NCBI GenBank assembly: GCA_027019885.1
Contig: JALUWC010000161.1
Location: forward strand, 1 to 13,098
Reading direction: 5' to 3'
Length of the DNA: 13,098 nucleotides
Origin: Geoglobus sp.
Lineage (GTDB): Archaea; Halobacteriota; Archaeoglobi; Archaeoglobales; Archaeoglobaceae
The notes below the pieces were generated by a model that had not been told where the DNA came from, ran no database searches, and saw nothing but the letters and a program-made list of their open reading frames with translations. Below, one piece after another: positions 1-5,988 of this stretch (the stretch's first letter is position 1; the number at the start of each line of letters is the position of its first letter). The translations under genes and the position numbers were made by a program.

Positions 1-111
1 AGAGTCCTTTTTCTTAAGGATCCTCGTATCTTTTTCGAGCTTTTTGATCCTGTTATTGAGTCCCTCCACCGGTAGATGCTTTACGACTTTGTACACTCGC
101 TTTCTGCCCAT
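1..111 (-). CDS. Partial gene, N-terminus only: probable IS630-type helix-turn-helix/transposase protein
   Basis: A minus-strand frame opens with ATG at 111-109 and stays open to the window edge, giving 37 residues that begin MGRKRVYKVVKHLPVEGLNN and are rich in Lys/Arg (the next stretch contains RIKKLEKDTR). This basic start followed by a short amphipathic stretch is what I remember from the helix-turn-helix proteins of IS630-type elements in Archaeoglobus-like archaea. The body of the gene lies outside the window, so the family call is by resemblance only. A TATA-like TTTATGCT lies about 22-29 bases upstream on the same strand (133-140), which suits a leaderless archaeal transcript. It could instead be an unrelated small DNA-binding protein. 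No terminal inverted repeat or target duplication is visible between it and the next gene. Confidence 0.45.
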   Translation of the reverse strand, partial: MGRKRVYKVVKHLPVEGLNNRIKKLEKDTRILKKKDS

Positions 112-132
112 AACTGGTGCTTGATATTTTTA

Positions 133-140
133 GCATAAAT
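133..140 (-). promoter_or_regulatory. TATA-like box for the edge gene
   Basis: TTTATGCT on the minus strand, 22-29 bases before the ATG at 111. The position fits archaeal leaderless initiation. The match is imperfect, so this is tentative. Confidence 0.3.
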
Positions 141-200
141 GGAATGAAATGGCGATCATCTGAGTAACAAAAAGATTGTGATATTCCACTGCAGTTCATT

Positions 201-1751
201 TTACGTTGCTCTGTGAACAACAATCCCCCAGAAAAATCTGTTGTCTCTTTTTGGCAGAATGTATGGCAGATTTCTGACAATCCTGCCTCCATGGAATAAA
301 CACCAGTCCCTGCAAACCTCAAGAAGCATGTTTGTAAACTCCCTGTCTTCTCTGAAATTCTCATTCAGAAGCTGGAAGAATCCCCCGCATCCAACTCCGA
401 CAGGTGAACCGTATCTGTTATGCTGGGCGAGAATCTGAGTGATGGTGGCGATATGCGGGTATGAGAAATACCTGTATGTAAACCTCAGGGAATTGCATAT
501 CTGTTCATAAATCGCAACCTTCAGCAGGTCAAACCCCTTCGAGATCTCTTCGTTTTCGCCTTTGCCGAGTCCTCTGTGTATCATATCCAGACCGGCTTTC
601 CCATATCTCCACATCGATTTGTAAAGATCATCTGCCACCTTTTCGAAAAACATTTCAGAATCAGGCAGACATCTTGAGCGCCTGTTTATGGATCTGAGAA
701 GCTCAGGGAAGTCATGCCCCACTCCAGTCCAGATATCCGTAAATAAAGGTTTTTCAAAGTAATATGGGTGAACTTCAGGTTTCATCTTATCTCCTCTATT
801 CCTGTAGCAGATAACATTGGCTGGCTTTGATGTGCCAAACAGCAGAAGATACTCTGCACTCGTGCTCGTTGCTGAGGGTATTTTTCCCCTATCATGCATG
901 TAGAGACCATCAGCCATTTTTACTGCGTTCTCAAACATATCATGCCTGTTCAGGAATTCATCAAACGCCTTACCTGTGATGCACTTCTCTTCAAGCAGAG
1001 CTTCTCTGAACCTGTTCCTGTTCATGAGGTATTCTGTTCCGACAGTCAGGAGCGTTGCAATTGCAGATGAGATTATGAAGCCGGAATTGTAAGGGACTTC
1101 CGAGTAAAAGTGGATCTTAACATTTTCAATGTTTGGCATGAAGGCTGATTCAGCAGTTCCTGTGTGTTGGAGACTTTTTTCAATGAGATCAGCCATTCTG
1201 GGTATTGGGATGCTCTCCCCGTTTATAACATAGAAGAATCTTATTTCACCTCCAGAATCCCTGCGAATGCCCATCCAGATTCTGTGGCCGGTGACCTCCA
1301 CAATTATTGCCTTTTTCCAGAGCACCGCAACAGAGCCAAATCTCGATGCCAGTATGTCCGCTGAGGCTATGAAATCGTAATACTCTTTGTTTATGTGCTC
1401 TGGTACTTCAAACACACCAAATGACTTAATCAGTCTTTCAACGTATTCATTCTGGATGTTCAATTTGATCACAGTGTTCTCTGATCTTATCTTTTTCTTT
1501 ACCACCTCATCTGGAAGTGCAAGCACATTTTCGGTGGTATCTTCCCCATTCCTGTCAAGAAAATTGATCATTTTTTCTTTCGCCATCCTGATAAGCGTAC
1601 CTGTAATTGCCTCTGAAGGGTTTGAACGCCATACCTTCAGATGCCTGAGTTGGGGATAGAGTGATTCGTAGCTAATCCTTCCTCCATTTCTCTGAACAGT
1701 CTCCACTATGTACCTCGTTTTCTCCTCAAAATTGACGATCTTCTTTGGCAT
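201..1751 (-). CDS. Uncharacterised 516-aa protein: N-terminal winged-helix-like region plus a divergent GHMP-kinase-like body
   Basis: I do not recognise a named family. Residues 10-70 look like a winged helix-turn-helix (helices with ISYESLYPQLR, then SEAITGTLIRMAKEKMINF and a short wing). From about 120 on, the order of motifs resembles GHMP small-molecule kinases: a strand pair at 138-160; KIHFYSEVP followed by YNSGFIISSA at 220-230, matching the P-x3-G-[LF]-x2-S-S/A phosphate loop; FTDIWTGVGHDFPELL at 337-352, like the T-G-x-x-H segment after the lid; and VGVGCGG at 451-457, like the C-terminal glycine-rich motif. The loop has I-I where kinases usually have G-S or S-S, so it may bind a ligand without catalysis. 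The gene stands alone: it diverges from the thioesterase gene, and a TATA-like element lies about 28 bases before its ATG. No substrate can be named. The reading frame is surely coding; the fold is my inference. Confidence 0.6.
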   Translation of the reverse strand: MPKKIVNFEEKTRYIVETVQRNGGRISYESLYPQLRHLKVWRSNPSEAITGTLIRMAKEKMINFLDRNGEDTTENVLALPDEVVKKKIRSENTVIKLNIQNEYVERLIKSFGVFEVPEHINKEYYDFIASADILASRFGSVAVLWKKAIIVEVTGHRIWMGIRRDSGGEIRFFYVINGESIPIPRMADLIEKSLQHTGTAESAFMPNIENVKIHFYSEVPYNSGFIISSAIATLLTVGTEYLMNRNRFREALLEEKCITGKAFDEFLNRHDMFENAVKMADGLYMHDRGKIPSATSTSAEYLLLFGTSKPANVICYRNRGDKMKPEVHPYYFEKPLFTDIWTGVGHDFPELLRSINRRSRCLPDSEMFFEKVADDLYKSMWRYGKAGLDMIHRGLGKGENEEISKGFDLLKVAIYEQICNSLRFTYRYFSYPHIATITQILAQHNRYGSPVGVGCGGFFQLLNENFREDREFTNMLLEVCRDWCLFHGGRIVRNLPYILPKRDNRFFWGIVVHRAT

Positions 1752-1773
1752 GGTGACATCTGATATTTTATTT

Positions 1774-1784
1774 CCTTAAAATTT
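1774..1784 (-). promoter_or_regulatory. TATA box for the 201-1751 gene
   Basis: On the minus strand this reads AAATTTTAAGG, centred about 28 bases before the ATG at 1751. That is the archaeal TATA position for a leaderless or nearly leaderless mRNA. No good Shine-Dalgarno sequence precedes the ATG, which agrees. Confidence 0.5.
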
Positions 1785-1874
1785 ATCTTGATAATCTTTA
1801 CCGCATTCTGTTTGGCTCGGGATGATTTTAATAAATTATCGAATTATGCTAATCTTTTTCGAATTTTGTTGCAG

Positions 1875-1901
1875 TTTAGTAAAAATTAAAAAATTACTAA
1901 A
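1875..1901. repeat. Perfect 8-bp inverted repeat in a divergent promoter region (candidate operator)
   Basis: TTTAGTAA at 1875-1882 and its exact reverse complement TTACTAAA at 1894-1901 are separated by an 11-base A/T spacer. The arms are 19 bases apart centre to centre, close to two helical turns, as expected for a dimeric regulator. The repeat lies about 28-54 bases upstream of the TATA box at 1929-1936. AT-rich DNA yields such repeats by chance fairly often, so a role as an operator is an inference. Confidence 0.4.
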
Positions 1902-1928
1902 ATTTAAAAAATGTTTAAAATAGAAAAA

Positions 1929-1936
1929 TTTATATA
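1929..1936 (+). promoter_or_regulatory. TATA box that decides the start of the thioesterase gene
   Basis: TTTATATA is centred about 26 bases before the ATG at 1959. It would lie inside the coding region if the upstream in-frame ATG at 1911 were used, so it argues for the downstream start and a leaderless mRNA. Confidence 0.55.
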
Positions 1937-1958
1937 TGATTTGAACCCAAGGAAAGGC

Positions 1959-2360
1959 ATGAAAGAATTGAAACCGGGAATGAAACATGAATTGACGGTT
2001 GAGGTAACTCCAGATATGACGGCATCAAAGTTCGTTAAAGGCACACCCAATGTTTTTGCCACAGCAGCAATGGTTGCGCTGATAGAGCAAACATGCAAGG
2101 ACATGACTCAGCCTTACTTGGAGAGAGGACAGACAACAGTTGGAACTCGCATAAATGCAAGTCACATCGCCGCCACACCTGTTGGCATGAGGGTCACGGC
2201 AAGAGCAGAGCTGATTGAAATTGATAGAAGAAGACTTGAATTTAGGGTCGAGGTTTTCGATGAAGTGGAAAAGATAAGTGATGCAGAACATACGCGCTTT
2301 ATAATAAACATTGCCAGATTTGAGGAGAAAACAATGAAAAAGCTGGAAAGAGTGAGATAA
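1959..2360 (+). CDS. FlK-like hotdog thioesterase (fluoroacetyl-CoA thioesterase family)
   Basis: A 133-residue single hotdog-fold protein that probably hydrolyses a small acyl-CoA in the cytoplasm. Counting from the chosen start, T35, E43 and H69 form the family's catalytic Thr/Glu/His set, with G62 and R113 also in place. These positions are all exactly seven less than those I recall for Streptomyces FlK (T42, E50, H76, G69, R120), so the spacing is fully conserved. Family hallmarks include QTTVGTRINASHIAATPVGM at 58-77 and the DEVEKISDAEHTRF segment. The longer frame from ATG 1911 would add 16 residues with no family counterpart and would swallow the TATA box at 1929-1936, so I prefer 1959. 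It stands alone, divergent from the 516-aa gene and convergent with the U32 operon. The substrate is unknown; most archaeal and bacterial homologues have no link to fluoroacetate. Confidence 0.85.
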   Translation: MKELKPGMKHELTVEVTPDMTASKFVKGTPNVFATAAMVALIEQTCKDMTQPYLERGQTTVGTRINASHIAATPVGMRVTARAELIEIDRRRLEFRVEVFDEVEKISDAEHTRFIINIARFEEKTMKKLERVR

Positions 2361-2367
2361 TGTAACT

Positions 2368-2405
2368 GAGGAAGTGGGGGAATACTCGGTTAAACCTCAC
2401 TCCTC
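2368..2405. terminator. Imperfect hairpin between convergent genes
   Basis: GAGGAAGTG at 2368-2376 can pair with CACTCCTC at 2398-2405, with one bulged base. The site spans the short gap between the thioesterase stop and the stop of the third U32 gene. It might help end transcription from both sides, but there is no T-tract and the repeat may be accidental. Confidence 0.2.
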
Positions 2406-3343
2406 TCCACTCTTGCAGCTCTCATCAATTCAAGAGTCCTTCTCAACCTCTCAGAATCTCTTTTCTCTGCAATGGCATCAAGTTCAGTCCGGTAAGCTTC
2501 CAAGTCAACTCCTCCTCTTTCCATGTACTCATCAACGAAGTTTCTGTAGAGCCTGACAAGATCGTGTATGAGGGAGACGCTGTATTCCCTTCCCTGTATC
2601 TTCAGGCAATCCACACCCCTGTCAATCATCTCAGGGACCTCATCGAGCATCAGGAACATGTCATTTGGCAGTTTGAAGTCAGACGTATATACCCTCTCTC
2701 CACAGAGCTTCCAGTTAAGCAAACAGGGTCTGAAACAGACTCCACCTCTGTTAGGACTTCCGATATAGTATGCCTTGGCATCAATTGTCTCGTATTTCAG
2801 GGATTTGTAACTGCTCATCCAGCATCTGCCAAGGTAGGTGAAATCTGTATTTGCATGGACAAGCACCTCAACTCCAAGACCCGTGTATTTCTTTATCTCC
2901 ACCATCTCATCAAGGCTCATCTTGCAGTCAGCAACGAACATGTCTGCGCCGGCCGTTCTGTAAAGCATTGCCTCTTCTTTGTTCAGAATACTTGCTCCTA
3001 TGCTTGCAACAATTTTCAGATCGGGGTACCTCTCTCTTGTTATTTTCATTAACCCGATGTCATTGAGAATCACCGCATCAATGTCCATGCTGTAAAGGGT
3101 ATCAAGTTTATCAACATACATTTCTCCCTCTCCTGACTTTGGCATGGCATTTATCGCTGCCCTGAGCATTCCTCCATATTCATGAGCGATTTTAACGGCT
3201 TTTCTGAGCTCCTCATCGTTCATTTCATATTTCTTGCTCCTTCTGCTCCAACCCAATACACCGGTATAAACACTGTCTGCTCCAGCCCTGAAAACCGCCT
3301 CAACCATTTCAAGACTTCCACCCGGCCCAAGAAGTTCAACCAT
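2390..3343 (-). CDS. U32 family protein, UbiU-like (third gene of the U32 operon)
   Basis: A 317-residue member of the U32 family. Despite the name 'peptidase', characterised members are Fe-S or hydroxylation enzymes (UbiU/UbiV in quinone synthesis, TrhP and RlhA on RNA). The N-terminal VELLGPGGSLEMVEAVFRAG, the GADSVYTG strand and the LKIQGRE motif (about 247-253) are typical. Candidate cluster ligands are C174 (in GRC), C203 and C207 (C-x3-C) and C214. The gap between GRC and the C-x3-C pair is 28 residues, against the usual 16, because of an insertion of about 12. The start at 3343 is chosen because GGGGTGAT sits just before it and because homology begins there; the frame is open 19 codons further up. 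It follows the UbiV-like gene by four bases, so the two are translationally coupled. The overall layout resembles UbiU, but the cysteine positions do not match UbiU exactly. Confidence 0.85.
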   Translation of the reverse strand: MVELLGPGGSLEMVEAVFRAGADSVYTGVLGWSRRSKKYEMNDEELRKAVKIAHEYGGMLRAAINAMPKSGEGEMYVDKLDTLYSMDIDAVILNDIGLMKITRERYPDLKIVASIGASILNKEEAMLYRTAGADMFVADCKMSLDEMVEIKKYTGLGVEVLVHANTDFTYLGRCWMSSYKSLKYETIDAKAYYIGSPNRGGVCFRPCLLNWKLCGERVYTSDFKLPNDMFLMLDEVPEMIDRGVDCLKIQGREYSVSLIHDLVRLYRNFVDEYMERGGVDLEAYRTELDAIAEKRDSERLRRTLELMRAARVERSEV

Positions 3344-3347
3344 GCTA

Positions 3348-4214
3348 TCACCCCGGAATGTAAATCTGCCCGGCTCTGTTGAAGTAATAACCATTGGCAA
3401 ATCCGTTCTCTGAGATGCTTCTCAGCTCTTCTAAATCAGATCTTGAAAATCCTTTTTCGATCAGCTCTCGGTAAATTCTCCCAACCCTTTCGCGATATCC
3501 AATCCTCTCCGTAACAGCCTCTATTCTGAAGGCATCGGCAAATTTAAGTTTTTCGATGTGCTCGTACATGCAAACATCCTTTCCGCTCAGTGTTGCATGA
3601 CCGAATGGCTTTAAAACGAGATCCTCACTTCTGAAAAACATTTCCTCTCTGCATATCTTTGGACACTCCTTTCCGACAGCGGATGAGAATTTTTTCAGGA
3701 AGCATTCATGCCCTATGCCAACGGGTATTTTTCCATGGACAACAACCTCAACCTCAACTCCGGTTTCCTTTATCCTTTCAATATCTTCTATGGAAAGCTC
3801 ATAAGCTGGAACAATTCTTGAGACTCCAATTGAGTAAAGGAGCTCTGCTGTTGATGCTGTGTAAATATTTGCCAGTCCACCAGCGATAACCTTCACATCG
3901 GGATATTCTTTGGTGATGTACCTTATAACCCCTAAATTGCTTGCCTCGATGCCATCGCTCATTCCAGCAGCAACATCTATCGATCTAAAAACCCTCTCCA
4001 GATCCTTATTTCTCGGAACAGCAAAGGTTGTAACGTAGGCTCTCTTTCCCATTTCATGAATCAGCTCAACAGCAGAAATGAGATCGGTGCCTCCGTTTAT
4101 CAGATTTCCCTCATACTCCCGGCAGTATGGCATACCGAGATATACTGAATCGTAAGGCTTTATGCTGCAATCACTCATGCTTTCAAGATTGGGAACATTT
4201 GTTGTTAATTCCAT
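3348..4214 (-). CDS. U32 family protein, UbiV-like (second gene of the U32 operon)
   Basis: A 288-residue U32 protein with strong resemblance to bacterial UbiV. The shared features are a YLG-x4-C segment (C31), an IEASNLGVI strand (compare IEASDLGVV in UbiV), EVEVVVHG before the ligand region, and cysteines C171, C184 and C188. The spacing of the last three (13, then 4) is the same as UbiV C180/C193/C197, and C31 stands in for UbiV C39. An extra C215 is present. UbiV holds a [4Fe-4S] cluster and works with UbiU in O2-independent hydroxylation, so the same chemistry is likely here; the substrate is unknown. The ATG at 4214 is preferred over the TTG at 4220 because GGGGGTGAT ends five bases before it, while it abuts the TTG. 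The start lies inside the end of the preceding gene. Confidence 0.85.
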   Translation of the reverse strand: MELTTNVPNLESMSDCSIKPYDSVYLGMPYCREYEGNLINGGTDLISAVELIHEMGKRAYVTTFAVPRNKDLERVFRSIDVAAGMSDGIEASNLGVIRYITKEYPDVKVIAGGLANIYTASTAELLYSIGVSRIVPAYELSIEDIERIKETGVEVEVVVHGKIPVGIGHECFLKKFSSAVGKECPKICREEMFFRSEDLVLKPFGHATLSGKDVCMYEHIEKLKFADAFRIEAVTERIGYRERVGRIYRELIEKGFSRSDLEELRSISENGFANGYYFNRAGQIYIPG

Positions 4215-4812
4215 TCTCAATCACCCCCTCTCCATTTATCTGCCTTGTCTCATGCTTTATATAGTCAGCCTTAACATCATAAATTCTCAGTTCAGGTTTA
4301 AAACTCGTTTCACAGATTTTCTCACCTGAATACAGCACCTCCCACATTCTCGCACACTCCATGCTGCAAACACCATCCCTCTTCACACTTTTCCCTGAAG
4401 CATAAGCGGAGAGATGGCATCTGCCCTTATAAAACATCTCAACAAAAGCTTTTCCAAAAACCTCGATTTTTAAACCATCATTTTCAAAGCTCTCAACTTC
4501 ATCATTGAGTTCTGGAGGAATAACGACTGCATGGGCATTGAGCTCTCTGTAAAATTTCAAATCTAAATTGTTGACGGAAACCATACCCACGCTCACGGTC
4601 ACTTTCTTGAACTTTGATACATTTGCTATCGCATAGAGTTCGTTGAGAATGACATGTATATGCCTGATTTTTCTGCAAATTTCTACCAGTTCTTCCCCAT
4701 CCTTGACTCTGTTCAGAGCGACGGCAACATTTTTCAGGCTATTGATTTCATCGAGCGTGAGAGCTTTTTTATCTGAGTATCTTGAGTATCCCCTCAAACC
4801 AACGAACTTCAC
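4183..4812 (-). CDS. Compact U32-like Fe-S protein (first gene of the U32 operon)
   Basis: A 209-residue protein, much shorter than the usual 290-450 for U32 members. Its core is recognisable: an EVFGKAFVEMFYKGRCHLSAY segment split here as EVFGKAFVEM (117-126) and FYKGRCHLSAY (127-137), then C149-x3-C153 and C167. C132-x16-C149-x3-C153 is the canonical U32 spacing. Only about 118 residues precede the cysteine region, against about 160 in the next gene, so part of the barrel is missing. No frameshift is evident, and the long first third reads as normal coding sequence, so I take it as a genuine small paralogue rather than a pseudogene. The start is GTG at 4812, about 26 bases after a TATA box (4834-4841), which suggests a leaderless mRNA. 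It overlaps the next gene by about 30 bases. Function is unknown; it may be a third subunit or a scaffold of the UbiU/UbiV-like pair. Confidence 0.75.
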   Translation of the reverse strand: MKFVGLRGYSRYSDKKALTLDEINSLKNVAVALNRVKDGEELVEICRKIRHIHVILNELYAIANVSKFKKVTVSVGMVSVNNLDLKFYRELNAHAVVIPPELNDEVESFENDGLKIEVFGKAFVEMFYKGRCHLSAYASGKSVKRDGVCSMECARMWEVLYSGEKICETSFKPELRIYDVKADYIKHETRQINGEGVIENGINNKCSQS

Positions 4813-4833
4813 AGAATTTAACGATTTATTATG

Positions 4834-4841
4834 TTTTAAAA
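4834..4841 (-). promoter_or_regulatory. Promoter of the U32 operon
   Basis: TTTTAAAA, preceded on the minus strand by the BRE-like GAAACC, is centred about 26 bases before the GTG at 4812. The geometry predicts a leaderless operon transcript. Confidence 0.5.
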
Positions 4842-4868
4842 GGTTTCCTCTTTTATGCTGTTTACAGT

Positions 4869-4878
4869 AAAATTTTTA
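4869..4878 (+). promoter_or_regulatory. Weak TATA-like element before the membrane TPR gene
   Basis: An AAATTTTTAC tract about 24-33 bases before the ATG at 4902. There is no clear Shine-Dalgarno sequence before that ATG, which fits a leaderless start. The match is poor. Confidence 0.3.
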
Positions 4879-4901
4879 CCCAAAGAGCTGTTTTATTTTC
4901 T

Positions 4902-5894
4902 ATGGATCGGGTTACTGTTGCAATAGTTGTGTTTGTCATAACACTTCTGGTCTTTGCCGGTGCGATAGCTTACCTTTTCAGTCTTATAACCTTATTGAAA
5001 CTAATCTTTGGTCTGGTTTTTCTCGGGACTCTGCTTGTGTTCGGTATGTTCTCCGCAATAACAGCTTACGCAAAATCCTTCAAGTTTCTCGCAGTTTCTC
5101 TCATAGCTTTTCTAATATCTGGATATGGTCTGTACAGCGTTTATGTTTGGAATCCATATGCAATTGGCTCAGTAATTGGGATTTTTGTTTTTGCTTCTGT
5201 GATTTTCGTCTGGTACATATCCGAACCTGATTTGAGCATGGCAGAGAGGTTCTCAAGCCCGGAATCTCTGATGAAAAAGGGAAATTTCAGGGCTGCCGGC
5301 AGGAAATTCGAAAAGAAAGGGAATTATCTGAAAGCTGCGGAAGCTTATATAAAGGCTGAAATGCTTGAGAGTGCTGCCTGGGCTTATGAGAGAGCTGAGA
5401 AATACAGGGAAGCTGCAGAAATATACGAAATGCTTGCTGAGAAGCAAGAGGATGTTTATTACTGGAAAGAGGCTTACGAATTCTATAAAAAGGCTGGAGA
5501 TATGAGGAAAGCTGCTGAATGTCTTGAAAAATATGCCAAAGATGAACCGTGGTTCTGGGAGGATGTCGCAGAAATCTACGAGCAGATTGGGGATGAGGAG
5601 AAGATGAAAGAGGCATTGAAAGAGGCACTGGAATACTACAAAAAGGAAGCCGAAGAGGAAGGAGTTTTCTGGGAGGATGTGGCGAAGCTCTATGAAAAGA
5701 TGGGTGAGGGTGAGCTTTCAAAGGGAGCGTGGGTGAATTTTGCCAGATACTGTGAAAAGGAGGCTGAAGATGATCCTGCATGGTACAGGCATGTTGCAGA
5801 GGCTTATGAGAAACTTGGACTGGATGACAGGGCAGAAGAGGCAAGAAAGAGGTACGAAGAGTATCAGGCAAAGATTACTGCAAAATTGGAATAG
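4902..5894 (+). CDS. Membrane protein: four transmembrane helices and a TPR-like cytoplasmic domain
   Basis: 330 residues. Hydrophobic segments at about 5-27, 30-54, 60-82 and 86-106 make a four-helix membrane anchor. Residues 115-325 are wholly alpha-helical and TPR/SNAP-like. The first part (127-210) has short A-x3-[FY]-x(3)-G-type helical pairs such as GNYLKAAEAYIKA. The second part has about 38-residue units marked by W-x-x-[DH]-V-A-x-x-Y-E near W219, W257 and W294. The charge next to the membrane suggests the repeats lie inside the cell, which would make it a membrane-tethered scaffold for protein partners. I chose the ATG at 4902 because the frame upstream of it (from 4782) runs back over the divergent promoter and encodes nothing helix-like. 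No enzymatic motif is seen and I cannot name the family. It diverges from the U32 operon, but there is no evidence of joint function. Confidence 0.8.
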   Translation: MDRVTVAIVVFVITLLVFAGAIAYLFSLITLLKLIFGLVFLGTLLVFGMFSAITAYAKSFKFLAVSLIAFLISGYGLYSVYVWNPYAIGSVIGIFVFASVIFVWYISEPDLSMAERFSSPESLMKKGNFRAAGRKFEKKGNYLKAAEAYIKAEMLESAAWAYERAEKYREAAEIYEMLAEKQEDVYYWKEAYEFYKKAGDMRKAAECLEKYAKDEPWFWEDVAEIYEQIGDEEKMKEALKEALEYYKKEAEEEGVFWEDVAKLYEKMGEGELSKGAWVNFARYCEKEAEDDPAWYRHVAEAYEKLGLDDRAEEARKRYEEYQAKITAKLE

Positions 5895-5897
5895 ATG

Positions 5898-5928
5898 AAA
5901 ATATTTTTCAGCTTTTTCAATAATTTTC
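5898..5928 (+). terminator. T-rich archaeal terminator
   Basis: Three T-runs (ATTTTT, CTTTTT, ATTTT) follow the stop of the membrane TPR gene, as in intrinsic archaeal termination. The next gene's promoter begins directly after them. Confidence 0.4.
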
Positions 5929-5929
5929 C

Positions 5930-5944
5930 CGAAAGATTTATATG
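5930..5944 (+). promoter_or_regulatory. Strong BRE/TATA promoter of the TRAM gene
   Basis: CGAAAGA (BRE-like) is followed directly by TTTATATG, a near-ideal archaeal promoter. Initiation is expected near 5966, giving a leader of roughly 20 bases that contains AGGTG (5977-5981), seven bases before the ATG at 5989. Confidence 0.7.
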
Positions 5945-5988
5945 CTCTCTTTCAGAGCTTGAGAAAATTGGAAAGTAGGTGTTTGGAA

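Noticed and set aside
53..364. 103-residue minus-strand open frame overlapping the edge gene and the end of the 516-aa gene
   Set aside because: It lies in another frame across two better-supported genes, has low-complexity-free but family-less sequence, and no ribosome site or promoter of its own.
1840..1865. CGAATT repeated at 1840-1845 and 1860-1865
   Set aside because: Six-base repeat in very AT-rich DNA, easily due to chance.
2564..3052. 162-residue plus-strand open frame opposite the UbiU-like gene
   Set aside because: It is antisense to a clear U32 gene with strong motifs, and its sequence has the Cys/His/Ser-rich look of an antisense frame.
4782..4901. Extended N-terminus of the membrane TPR protein from ATG 4782
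   Set aside because: The extra 40 codons overlap the start and promoter of the divergent U32 operon and precede the first membrane helix with no conserved character; ATG 4902 is more sensible.
5287..5871. 194-residue minus-strand open frame opposite the TPR region
   Set aside because: Pro/His/Leu/Ser-rich sequence typical of the antisense of Glu/Lys/Ala-rich helices; no homology or start signals.
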